Source: Afipia sp.
GTDB taxonomy: Bacteria > Pseudomonadota > Alphaproteobacteria > Rhizobiales > Xanthobacteraceae
NCBI GenBank assembly: GCA_017308575.1
Contig: JAFKEQ010000003.1
Location: forward strand, 558,001-622,000
Reading direction: 5' to 3'
DNA: 64,000 bases
How positions within the stretch are numbered: position 1 is the first letter of the stretch; each line of letters starts with the position of its first letter. Shown here piece after piece: positions 57,193-64,000 of the stretch. Made by a program: the position numbers and the translations under genes. Under the pieces are notes generated by a model. It was not told where the DNA came from. It made no database searches and worked only from the letters and a program-made list of their open reading frames with translations.

Positions 57193-57287
57193 TTGCTCAC
57201 TATAGACAATGCGCTTGATTCTGACGAGACAGAGACGGATATGCTGGATTCGTCTATCTACTGACTGACGCCAACTTCAGGTCTGCA

Positions 57288-57599
57288 ATGCCCCACATCC
57301 TCGTCGTCCGCGCCACTGTCCCCGATGAATCGAAACGTGCCGCGTTCGATGCGTGGTATTCGCGCGAGCATCTGCCGGATGCGGTGAAATCATTTGGCGT
57401 TAAGCGCGCGTGGCGCTACTGGCTCGCCAACGATCCCGCCGTGCATCTGGCGATGTATGAATTCCCGGGCCGCGCGTCGCTGGATGCTGCGGTGGGCGGG
57501 GAGGAGATGAAGCGGCTGATCCGCGATTTCGACCGCGACTGGCCGGATGTGAAGCGCACGCGCGACATCATGGTGCAGGCGGAAAGCTGGCCCGCGTAG
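57288..57599 (+). CDS. Conserved hypothetical protein, possibly dimeric alpha/beta barrel
   Basis: 103 residues. MPHILVVRATVPDESKRAAFDAWYSREHLPDAV and the later LAMYEFPGRASLDAA resemble EthD/ABM-type small monooxygenase-like folds, in which WYxxEHLP is a common theme. No activity can be assigned. It lies alone between the methyltransferase and a REP-like stretch. Confidence 0.6.
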   Translation: MPHILVVRATVPDESKRAAFDAWYSREHLPDAVKSFGVKRAWRYWLANDPAVHLAMYEFPGRASLDAAVGGEEMKRLIRDFDRDWPDVKRTRDIMVQAESWPA

Positions 57600-57608
57600 T
57601 TCACTTTG

Positions 57609-57688
57609 TCATGACCGGGCTTGTCCCGGCCAACCACGTTTTTCTCCTTCCAGCAAAGCAAGTCTGGATCCCCGCCTTCGCGGGGATG
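57609..57688. repeat. REP-like intergenic repeats
   Basis: GTCATGACCGGGCTTGTCCC (from 57609) matches the left arm of the repeat at 53884. A second element, ATCCCCGC (57669-57676) with GCGGGGAT (57681-57688) around CTTC, forms a perfect hairpin. Both types recur in related genomes, from memory. They fill most of the 164-base gap before the channel gene. Confidence 0.8.
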
Positions 57689-57763
57689 ACCGGGAACGTA
57701 GAGCGGTAGGCGTTTCGCTGACCCCGCCCTGCGCTAATACCGGAACTATGCTACGCCTCCTTT

Positions 57764-58396
57764 ATGGAGCCCGCAGAATCAGTTCTTTTCATCTTCGGAT
57801 TGTTCGGCATGGTCGCTGAGGCAATGACGGCGGCGCTGGCTGCCGGGCGGCGCAAGATGGACTGGTTCGGCGTTGCGGTGCTCGGATGTGTCACCGCGCT
57901 TGGCGGCGGCTCGCTTCGCGATGTGCTGCTCGGGCACTATCCGCTGCTCTGGGTGAAGCATCCGATGCTGCTGTTTCTCACCGGCGGCGCGGCGCTGCTG
58001 ACCATCGCGCTGGCCCGCGTGGTGCATCGCTTTCACATGCTCTTTCTGGTGCTCGACGCGATCGGGCTCGTCGTCTTTACGATCATCGGCTGCAGCGTCG
58101 CCATGGGCATGGGCCAGCCGCTCACCATTGTGGTGGTGGCGGGCATGATCACGGGATGCGCGGGCGGCGTGTTGCGCGATATTCTCTGCACTGAAGTGCC
58201 GCTGCTGTTTCGCAGCGAGCTTTATGCCAGTGTCTCGCTGGTCACCGGCACGATCTATGTCCTGGCCACACATTTCGGCACCGAGCATGTGGCGGTGGTG
58301 ATCGGCTCGGTGGCGTTCGGCCTGACCTTTCGGTTGTTGGCCATCCGCTATAAGTGGGAAATGCCGAAATTCATTTACGAGCGCGACGGCCACTGA
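57764..58396 (+). CDS. TRIC-type trimeric intracellular cation channel family (UPF0126)
   Basis: 210 residues with about seven hydrophobic helices in two similar halves. GCVTALGGGSLRDVLLG in the first half and MITGCAGGVLRDILCTEVPLLF in the second carry the paired GGG-RD/GG-RD motif of TRIC/YicG proteins. It probably conducts K+ or other cations in the inner membrane. The start at 57764 lacks a strong ribosome site. Confidence 0.9.
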   Translation: MEPAESVLFIFGLFGMVAEAMTAALAAGRRKMDWFGVAVLGCVTALGGGSLRDVLLGHYPLLWVKHPMLLFLTGGAALLTIALARVVHRFHMLFLVLDAIGLVVFTIIGCSVAMGMGQPLTIVVVAGMITGCAGGVLRDILCTEVPLLFRSELYASVSLVTGTIYVLATHFGTEHVAVVIGSVAFGLTFRLLAIRYKWEMPKFIYERDGH

Positions 58397-58453
58397 CCGG
58401 CGTATTGCGCATTTTTCTGCGCAACCAAACGCCTGTTTGCGCGTTTTATACTC

Positions 58454-58660
58454 ATGCCGGGGAAGACACCAACACCGCCTATGAACATGCAGCCGCCGGA
58501 TCGGGGCAAGGACATCGCTATGCCGATGTCCTTGTGGATCAGCGCCACAAGCCTGAAATTGCCGTTGCAACATGACACGGCGACTTCCGCCTTGGCGCGG
58601 AAGCGGGCGCTCAGCCTGCAGCGAGAAGCACTGCGCGGGCGCAATCTCGTAAAGAAGTGA
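58454..58660 (+). CDS. Possible small protein of unknown function
   Basis: 68 residues, MPGKTPTPPMNMQPPDRGKD through EALRGRNLVKK. Third codon positions are mostly G or C, as in the real genes nearby, and a terminator follows 35 bases after the stop. There is no clear ribosome site and no known family, so it may be chance. Confidence 0.35.
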   Translation: MPGKTPTPPMNMQPPDRGKDIAMPMSLWISATSLKLPLQHDTATSALARKRALSLQREALRGRNLVKK

Positions 58661-58695
58661 AGGCGTTGATGGTGTTGCGGTAAACGCCGCAAAGA

Positions 58696-58719
58696 AAAAC
58701 CCCGCCGAAGCGGGGTTTT
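58696..58719. terminator. Bidirectional intrinsic terminator
   Basis: AAAACCCCGC (58696-58705), loop CGAA, GCGGGGTTTT (58710-58719). It lies 18 bases from the end of the leftward GCG-motif gene and 35 bases after the possible small gene, so it can serve both strands. Confidence 0.85.
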
Positions 58720-58737
58720 GATGCGCGGTGTTGAAGC

Positions 58738-58983
58738 TTACCACCAGGTGCGGCAGACGCGGCGGCCTGGACCCCAGTAGCGGCACTTGCGAACGTGAGG
58801 GGCGCGCCAGCCGGCGATACGGCGGCAAGCGCCGTGCGGGCCGCGCGCAAAGCCGGGGCCGCAGCCCTGAGCGACATGAATGATATCCGAACCGGCGGAA
58901 GAGGGAGCGACGGGCATCGCGCTGGCGGCGCTGAGGCCGACGGCCGAGACGGCAAGGAATGCGGCTGCGAACAAGGTTTTCAT
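58738..58983 (-). CDS. Small exported protein with GCG...CR motif
   Basis: 81 residues from the ATG at 58983, chosen because GGAAGGA lies upstream and a signal peptide follows (TLFAAAFLAVSAVGLSAASA). The mature part has VAQGCGPGFARGPHGACRRI and a C-terminal CRYWGPGRRVCRTWW. It belongs with small secreted GCG-type proteins common in Bradyrhizobium relatives; function unknown. A second protein with the same motif is encoded at 59663-59923. Confidence 0.78.
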   Translation of the reverse strand: MKTLFAAAFLAVSAVGLSAASAMPVAPSSAGSDIIHVAQGCGPGFARGPHGACRRIAGWRAPHVRKCRYWGPGRRVCRTWW

Positions 58984-59340
58984 GATGATGTCCTTCCTAG
59001 AGTCGTCGTTGCTGTGTTTCGCGCTGTGGCCGAGTGGCCGCGAAGTATAATTCGCCGGCGAGAGCAGGCAATGGAGAATATTCGTTCGATTATTGACGCA
59101 AGATGAACCAAATATGGTCGCCATGCGGCCAGATCCGAGGCCATCGCGGTTGTTGTGCGTGTGCGCAGCCTTCGCGTTGAATCTTTTCCTCGCGATCGTC
59201 AGACTGCGGTGCAGTGCGAAAGTCAGAAGAAGCGCGACAATTTGTTCCGTGCTGGAACAAAGGAGTTCATGACGCGTTCATGGCCGGTGCGGGACACTTG
59301 TGCCGTTGAAAACCTCGCTCTCACACGGAGGATGAACTTC
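58984..59340. other. Divergent intergenic region
   Basis: 357 bases between two outward-facing small exported-protein genes. It should carry both promoters. An A+T-rich patch lies at about 59040-59115. No gene or clear promoter hexamers were recognised. Confidence 0.4.
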
Positions 59341-59601
59341 ATGGAACGTCGTGAATTTCTGAGATTTGCGTTTGGCGTTGCCGCCGGCGCAAGCGCCATC
59401 GCTGCGGCATCGGCCGCGACAGCCGCTCCGATGCTCGTCCCGCAAAATGACCTGACCGGTCGCGCCGAGCCCGACATGGCCGCGCAGCCGGCGATGGCGG
59501 ATCAGAATGATCTCGCGAACGCGAAGGTGGAGCAGGTTCGCTGGCACCGCCGCCGTGGCCATTGGCACCGTCGCCGCTATTGGCGCCGCCGCCGCTGGTA
59601 A
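59341..59601 (+). CDS. Small Tat-exported basic protein
   Basis: 86 residues from the ATG at 59341, with GGAGG (59326-59330) upstream. RREFLRFAFGVAAGASAIAA resembles a twin-arginine signal, followed by a cleavage region ATAAPM. The mature end is extremely rich in Arg, His and Trp (WHRRRGHWHRRRYWRRRRW). No family is known; it could bind acidic polymers or metals. A terminator follows. Confidence 0.7.
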   Translation: MERREFLRFAFGVAAGASAIAAASAATAAPMLVPQNDLTGRAEPDMAAQPAMADQNDLANAKVEQVRWHRRRGHWHRRRYWRRRRW

Positions 59602-59617
59602 GCAGCGGACGGAATGC

Positions 59618-59650
59618 AAAGCCCCGGCTTCCTGGAAGCCGGGGCTTTTT
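59618..59650 (+). terminator. Intrinsic terminator after the Tat-signal gene
   Basis: AAAGCCCCGGCTT (59618-59630), loop CCTGG, AAGCCGGGGCTTT (59636-59648), then TT. A 13-pair stem that may also serve the convergent gene ending at 59663. Confidence 0.9.
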
Positions 59651-59662
59651 ATTGATGAAACG

Positions 59663-59923
59663 CTATTCCTTGACGCACTTGCCGAGCAGGTTGCGCCGAT
59701 AGCCCAACTGGCACTTGCGTGCGAACAGCCGCATCAGGCGCGGCCCTTTCGGCTGTGGACGGCAGACGCCGCTCGGCAGTCGATGAAAGCCGATGCCGCA
59801 TCCGTCTTTCACCAGCACGACAGCATCAGGCGCATCGAGCAGGCGCGGGGTGAGGGGCGCTGCATGACCGGTTGACGACAACGCAATGGCAAGGACAAAA
59901 GCGGCGGCAGGCAATTTCATCAT
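59663..59923 (-). CDS. Small exported protein with GCG...CR motif (second copy)
   Basis: 86 residues with a signal peptide (LPAAAFVLAIALSSTGHAA). KDGCGIGFHRLPSGVCRPQ shares the GCGxGFxRxPxGxCR pattern with the protein at 58738-58983, and a second Cys pair is near the end (CQLGYRRNLLGKC). It lies just downstream of the exported protein at 59931-60797, only 7 bases apart, and may be cotranscribed with it. Confidence 0.78.
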   Translation of the reverse strand: MMKLPAAAFVLAIALSSTGHAAPLTPRLLDAPDAVVLVKDGCGIGFHRLPSGVCRPQPKGPRLMRLFARKCQLGYRRNLLGKCVKE

Positions 59924-59930
59924 GGCGTGC

Positions 59931-60797
59931 TCAGAGTTTTGGTGCGTTACCCGTTGGCGTCTTGTTCAGCGTTTCGTTCTTCTCGGCGGCAAATGCTTCG
60001 GCATCGATTTTCTGCGCGCTGACGATCTGCTTAAAGTCGATCAGCGTGAACTCGGCCTTGCCGACGCGATCGGCCGCGGCGCCGGGAGAAATTTCGACAG
60101 TCATCAAGCCGTCGCAGTTGGCGGCCTTTGCTTCGCCGACGAGCTTGTCGAGGGTTTTCTCCAGCGGCTGAACGCGCTTCAGCTCCGCGACGCAGCTTCC
60201 GCGCCCGTTGGTGTCGTTGAGCGCGACGGCGGCCTTCGGATTGATCGGCGCATTGAGCGCTTCGAGGGCGGTTGCCGGCGTGTACTTCTGCTTCACCGAC
60301 ATCAGCTTGCCGCCCTTGTAGAAGTAATACATGCGGCCGTCGCCGATCGCGGTCGGCGCGCCGTACTTGGCGGTCACGCGCTCGATCATTTCGGCTTTCG
60401 AGGGCTGCTTGTCGGTGGAAAAGCCGAGCAGGCGGGAGATGTAGTAGGCGCGGTTGGCGCTCGCGGGGGAGGAGAATACCGCCAGCATCGATTCACCCGG
60501 GTGGGTGCTGGTGGCGCCAAGGGTGAATTTCATCGCGGTGACATAGGTTACATTGGTACCGCCGAACTTCTGCTGCGCCGTTTCCGGTTTCACGCCCGGC
60601 AAATCCTTCAGATAGGCTTCGAAGATCGGCGCGGCCTTGCTGCCCTCGGTGGCGCTGGACAGGCCGACAATGTCGGGCTGCAGCTTGCCGGAAAATGCGC
60701 TCTCGGGCGTCTTGGGCTTAAGCTCATAGGCCCAGCCCGTGGCTGGAAGCGCGACTGAAGACAGCGCGAGAAATGCCATCAGGCCGGAGCGGAGCAT
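59931..60797 (-). CDS. Exported protein of unknown function
   Basis: 288 residues from the ATG at 60797. A signal peptide (LMAFLALSSVALPATGWA) precedes a soluble region with no recognised domain. Two cysteines (GRGSC and AANCDG) could form a disulphide. The frame upstream of 60797 is open but lacks a ribosome site. It is followed by the small GCG-motif gene. Confidence 0.7.
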   Translation of the reverse strand: MLRSGLMAFLALSSVALPATGWAYELKPKTPESAFSGKLQPDIVGLSSATEGSKAAPIFEAYLKDLPGVKPETAQQKFGGTNVTYVTAMKFTLGATSTHPGESMLAVFSSPASANRAYYISRLLGFSTDKQPSKAEMIERVTAKYGAPTAIGDGRMYYFYKGGKLMSVKQKYTPATALEALNAPINPKAAVALNDTNGRGSCVAELKRVQPLEKTLDKLVGEAKAANCDGLMTVEISPGAAADRVGKAEFTLIDFKQIVSAQKIDAEAFAAEKNETLNKTPTGNAPKL

Positions 60798-61003
60798 GGA
60801 ACACCTGTCGAAAATGGGACAACAAAAAGCGTAAAAACGCGCCGGATTACGCCAATTTTTGCGCTGCGCTGTCAACACCGGATTGTTGCATTAATGCTGT
60901 TTCGGGCCGGACGGCGCTTGTTCTTTTCGCGCCCTCTCATTTGCTTTCGGGCCGCGTGAACGGCATCGTGCCTGCGGAAAACAGCAGCCTCACGGGAGGA
61001 CAT

Positions 61004-61825
61004 ATGCCGGTCTCGACAGAACAGAAACGCGCGAATTTCCGCAAGCTGCATGAGAGCGGCTGTTTCGTGCTCCCCAATCCATGGGACGCGGGCAGTGCGC
61101 GCATTCTGGAAGGCATGGGGTTCAAGGCGCTTGCGTCTACCAGTTCCGGCTTTGCCTGGTCTACAGGTCATCGCGACAATAGCGTAAGTTGCGATGACGT
61201 CGTGGCTCATCTGAAATCGCTGTGCGAAGCGACGGACCTTCCGGTCAATGCGGATTTCGAGGCCGGCTTTGCCGATGATCCGGCAGGCGTGGCGGCGAAT
61301 GTGACGCGCGGCGTGGATACCGGAGTGGCCGGATTGTCCATCGAGGATTCCACCGGCGATGCGTCCGTGCCGTTGTATGAGATGAAGCTTGCAGTGGAGC
61401 GCATGCGCGCGGCCCGTTCGGCCATCGATGCCAGGGGCGGTGGTGTCATGCTGGTCGGACGCTGTGAAGGCTTTCTGGTCGGCCAGCCGGACATCAAGGC
61501 CACTATTGCGCGTTTGATCGCTTATGCAGAAGCGGGTGCGGATTGTCTGTACGCGCCGGGAATCAAGACAAAAGAGCACATCGCCGCCGTCGTGAAAGAA
61601 CTGGCGCCGAAGCCAATCAATGTGCTGTGGACCAGTCCGGATCTTACCGTGGCCGAACTGGCCGATCTTGGCGTGCGGCGCATCAGCGTCGGTGGAGCGT
61701 TGGCGCGCACGGCATGGGGCGCGTTCATAAGAGCGGCGCGCGAACTGGCCGACGCGGGCTCTTTTGCGGGCATGGCGCAGGCCATTCCCAATGGTGAAAT
61801 GAACGCCCTGTTTTCCAAGCGCTGA
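61004..61825 (+). CDS. Isocitrate lyase/PEP mutase-family enzyme
   Basis: 273 residues from the ATG at 61004 with GGGAGGA upstream. FVLPNPWDAGSARILEGMGFKALASTSSG and NADFEAGFADDPAGVAANV are the family pattern, where an Asp and a Glu bind magnesium; GLSIEDSTGD follows. The KKCGH signature of true isocitrate lyase is missing (VGRCEGFLVG instead), so it is more like PEP mutases, oxaloacetate decarboxylases or methylisocitrate-lyase-like enzymes. Substrate unknown. Confidence 0.88.
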   Translation: MPVSTEQKRANFRKLHESGCFVLPNPWDAGSARILEGMGFKALASTSSGFAWSTGHRDNSVSCDDVVAHLKSLCEATDLPVNADFEAGFADDPAGVAANVTRGVDTGVAGLSIEDSTGDASVPLYEMKLAVERMRAARSAIDARGGGVMLVGRCEGFLVGQPDIKATIARLIAYAEAGADCLYAPGIKTKEHIAAVVKELAPKPINVLWTSPDLTVAELADLGVRRISVGGALARTAWGAFIRAARELADAGSFAGMAQAIPNGEMNALFSKR

Positions 61826-61827
61826 AA

Positions 61828-61855
61828 AAACGGGCGCTCGATCGAGCGCCCGTTT
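61828..61855. terminator. Bidirectional intrinsic terminator
   Basis: AAACGGGCGCTC (61828-61839), loop GATC, GAGCGCCCGTTT (61844-61855). It lies between convergent genes ending at 61825 and 61875 and has A/T flanks on both sides. Confidence 0.85.
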
Positions 61856-61874
61856 CAGTTCAGGAGAGAAGCCG

Positions 61875-62300
61875 TTACTGGCTTGATGCGCCGCCCGACG
61901 GGGCGCTGTTGTTCTGAGGCGCAGCCGGCGCCGGAGTGTTATTGATGGCCGGCGGCTGAGCCGGCTGCGACGGTGTGGTGGCCGAACCGGTGGTCTGTCC
62001 CGGCGCTGGGCGCGGGACCTGGGCCGTATTGCTGTTCGGCGGAGCAGCCGGCGTGGTCTGTGCGGTTGGCGTCGTCTCAGGCGATGTGCTGGATGAGTTC
62101 AGTCCATAGAACACCACGCCGAGGATCGCCACCAGCGCGATTGCGAACAGAGCAATGCGTCCACCACTGGCCGGTCCTTCCGCCAGTTCCGGATCGGCCT
62201 GAAGCTCATAATCCATTTGCTCGGCCCTGCGGCGTGCGGCATCGTTGCTGACTGGATCTGCTGCGCCGTAGGGATCGTTGGGATTGCGTTCGATTGCCAT
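61875..62300 (-). CDS. Membrane-anchored Pro/Thr/Gln-rich protein
   Basis: 141 residues from the ATG at 62300, with GGAGAAACGACC in front. The N-terminus is cytoplasmic and hydrophilic, one membrane helix (GRIALFAIALVAILGVVFYGL) follows near residue 50, and the rest is Pro/Thr/Gln/Ala-rich and probably periplasmic. No family was recognised. A similar small single-helix protein is encoded just upstream. Confidence 0.72.
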   Translation of the reverse strand: MAIERNPNDPYGAADPVSNDAARRRAEQMDYELQADPELAEGPASGGRIALFAIALVAILGVVFYGLNSSSTSPETTPTAQTTPAAPPNSNTAQVPRPAPGQTTGSATTPSQPAQPPAINNTPAPAAPQNNSAPSGGASSQ

Positions 62301-62393
62301 GGTCGTTTCTCCAGTTGTACCTGAGATAACAATCACCAGCGGGACGAGACGTTCCGGTTCCAATGGACCGGATGTCCGAAAGGTGCCGGGGTA

Positions 62394-62624
62394 TTAGCGG
62401 TCCGTGATCGTCTGTCCGGTCGTGACCTGTGAACTCGGCACGTCATGGGGCACGGGGTTCATGTGAGACAGAACCAAGGCGATAACCACCAGAATGGCGA
62501 CGCCGATGACAGCCTTGAGCGGCTTACCCTGATTGTTCGGTCCGAAGTTCTCGCTGCGATCCGACGTATTTACGTCGCCACGATCCAGATCAGATAACCA
62601 GTTACTCTCAGGGATGCGGGTCAT
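62394..62624 (-). CDS. Small single-pass membrane protein
   Basis: 76 residues: a hydrophilic start (MTRIPESNWLSDLDRGDVN), one membrane helix (AVIGVAILVVIALVLSHM) and a short tail. GGAG lies before the ATG. The layout resembles the next gene on the same strand (61875-62300), and the two may work together. Function unknown. Confidence 0.65.
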   Translation of the reverse strand: MTRIPESNWLSDLDRGDVNTSDRSENFGPNNQGKPLKAVIGVAILVVIALVLSHMNPVPHDVPSSQVTTGQTITDR

Positions 62625-62965
62625 GTTGCAATTCCTCCGCTTGGTCTGCTGCCCGTTGAGATCGATTCAGCGTATCGGAGACAACGGTTTCGGCCATAAT
62701 CCCGTTCCCTGATAGCCTTGCGCCGGATGGCGGGCAGGGATGCGCGAGCCGTTCGCTGGCGCAGTACCGCAATGTCGTTTCGGCAGCGGGGCGGCAAGCG
62801 ACATAACAAGTCGCTGTCATGGGGTCGATAAGCTGAAAATTGCTTTCAGAAACAAAGGTCTGATGTTTGCGATTTATGATGCAAGGAGGGCGAAAAGCGA
62901 CATAGACTGGTTCTAATCAGACTCGTTCACGACAGAACAAGAGCCCGGCAAAGAGGCAGAGAATT
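62625..62965. other. Intergenic region before the indolepyruvate oxidoreductase gene
   Basis: 341 bases between diverging genes. Bases 62830-62930 are A+T-richer and probably hold the promoter of the rightward gene. Short reverse-strand frames here are not convincing. Confidence 0.35.
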
Positions 62966-64000
62966 ATGGGAATCAACCAAGGGCCGATCAGTCTCGACCA
63001 GAAGTACACGCAGGCATCGGGACATGTCTTTCTGACCGGTATTCAGGCGCTGGTCCGCCTTCCGATGGCGCAGGTGCGCCGCGACCGGGCAGCCGGTCTG
63101 AACACGGCGGGATTCATCACCGGCTATCGCGGATCGCCGCTTGGCGGCTACGACCAGCAGCTTCACGCCGCGCGCAAGCATCTCGAACAGTACAACGTCA
63201 AATTTCAGCCGGGCGTGAACGAGGATCTTGCCGCGACCGCGATCTGGGGTTCGCAGCAGCTCAATCTGTCGCCCGGCGCGAAGTACGACGGCATCACCGG
63301 CATCTGGTATGGCAAGGGACCGGGCGTCGATCGCTGCGGTGACGTTTTCCGTCACGGCAACGCAGCGGGGTCGGCCAAGAACGGCGGCGTCCTGTGCCTT
63401 GCAGGCGACGACCACGGGGCGAAATCCTCCACCGTGCCGCACCAGTCGGACCATGCCTTTATCTCCGCGCTGATGCCGTATCTCTATCCCTCGAGCATCC
63501 ACGAGATGATCGAGATGGGTCTGCTCGGCATCGCGATGTCACGCTATTCCGGCTGCTGGGTCGGGATGAAGGTCATCACCGAAACGGTGGAGACCACAGC
63601 GGAAATCGATCTCACCGACGAGATGACGCCGTTCGTCATTCCGACCGATTTTGAGATGCCGCCGGGCGGGCTCAATCTGCGCTGGCCCGACGACCGCTAT
63701 GCGCAGGACCGCCGCCTGCAGGACTACAAGGGTTTCGCGGCGGTGGCGTTTGCGCGCGCCAACCGGATCAACCGCGTCACCATGGATTCGCCGAATGCGC
63801 GCTTTGGCATCATGGCCTCCGGCAAGAGCTACGAGGACATCCGGCAGGCGCTGCGCGAACTCGGCATCACGCCGGAGGTTGCTGCCAAGATCGGTCTGCG
63901 TCTTTACAAGATCGGCATGCCGTGGCCGCTGGAGCCGGAAGGCGTGCGGCAGTTCGCCGTCGGTCTTGAGGAAATCTTCATCGTCGAAGAGCGCCGTGAG
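62966..64000 (+). CDS. Indolepyruvate:ferredoxin oxidoreductase, N-terminal part (runs off the right edge)
   Basis: 345 residues are visible from the ATG at 62966, with AGAGG about eight bases upstream, and no stop before the window ends. The start MGINQGPISLDQKYTQASG, then FLTGIQALVRLPMAQ and GFITGYRGSPLGGYD match the long single-chain form of the enzyme (over 1100 residues in related bacteria). It uses thiamine diphosphate and iron-sulphur clusters to oxidise aryl-pyruvates or other 2-oxoacids to acyl-CoA. GNAAGSAKNGGVLCLAGDDHGAKSS-like sequence follows, as expected. Confidence 0.9.
   Translation, partial: MGINQGPISLDQKYTQASGHVFLTGIQALVRLPMAQVRRDRAAGLNTAGFITGYRGSPLGGYDQQLHAARKHLEQYNVKFQPGVNEDLAATAIWGSQQLNLSPGAKYDGITGIWYGKGPGVDRCGDVFRHGNAAGSAKNGGVLCLAGDDHGAKSSTVPHQSDHAFISALMPYLYPSSIHEMIEMGLLGIAMSRYSGCWVGMKVITETVETTAEIDLTDEMTPFVIPTDFEMPPGGLNLRWPDDRYAQDRRLQDYKGFAAVAFARANRINRVTMDSPNARFGIMASGKSYEDIRQALRELGITPEVAAKIGLRLYKIGMPWPLEPEGVRQFAVGLEEIFIVEERRE

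Noticed and set aside
62608..62820. Reverse-strand frame of 70 codons beyond the small membrane protein
   Set aside because: It overlaps the start of the gene at 62394-62624 in another frame and has no clear signal or motif.

Overview
The window looks like a chromosomal segment of an alphaproteobacterium of the order Rhizobiales, most likely the Bradyrhizobium/Nitrobacter/Afipia/Oligotropha group (Nitrobacteraceae). This is inferred from the sequences of the RNA polymerase subunits and ribosomal proteins, a Porin_2-type outer-membrane porin, an ATP12-family F1 assembly protein, small exported proteins with a GCG...CR motif, GC-rich codon use, and intergenic palindromes of a kind I remember from these genomes. 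No tRNA, rRNA, CRISPR array, transposase or integrase was recognised.

Left part (1-10,763): the N-terminus of a glycosyltransferase runs off the left edge. Then comes the rplJ-rplL-rpoB-rpoC operon, preceded by a probable L10 autoregulatory leader, with hairpins in the rplL-rpoB and rpoB-rpoC spacers and a strong intrinsic terminator after rpoC. rplK and rplA are not next to rplJ.

Accessory block (10,764-20,740): it separates the rpoBC operon from the str operon. It holds an orphan intrinsic terminator, a LuxR-type regulator, a protein joining an FAD oxidoreductase to a methyltransferase, a half-size ABC exporter with poly-Asp tails, a convergent FAD monooxygenase, a GT2 glycosyltransferase and an O-antigen polymerase/ligase-type membrane protein.

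Translation block (20,741-40,127): str (rpsL, rpsG, fusA, tuf), S10, spc and alpha operons in the usual alphaproteobacterial order, ending with rpsM, rpsK, rpoA and rplQ and an intrinsic terminator. Unusual here are an adenylate kinase with a 118-residue Lys/Ala-rich histone-H1-like tail, an inverted repeat between tuf and rpsJ, and a REP-like palindrome between rplO and secY.

Right part (40,128-64,000): mixed genes in small units. These include an SDR, a MarR regulator divergent from a porin with a dyad between them, a zinc-type alcohol dehydrogenase divergent from an HxlR regulator, and a translationally coupled htrA-rarA-pseudouridine synthase trio. Further on are an ATP12 chaperone, a FliK-like/FlhB-C pair outside any flagellar cluster, a class D beta-lactamase, and an acyl-CoA carboxylase beta subunit followed by a small DNA-methyltransferase/winged-helix insertion. 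The end holds a TRIC-type channel, several tiny exported proteins, an isocitrate lyase/PEP mutase-family enzyme, two small membrane proteins and the start of an indolepyruvate:ferredoxin oxidoreductase.

The best candidates for something undescribed are the FAD-oxidoreductase/methyltransferase + ABC exporter + FAD monooxygenase cluster (12,469-17,715), the adenylate kinase with a histone-like tail (36,423-37,373), and the winged-helix/methyltransferase insertion beside pccB (56,128-57,287).
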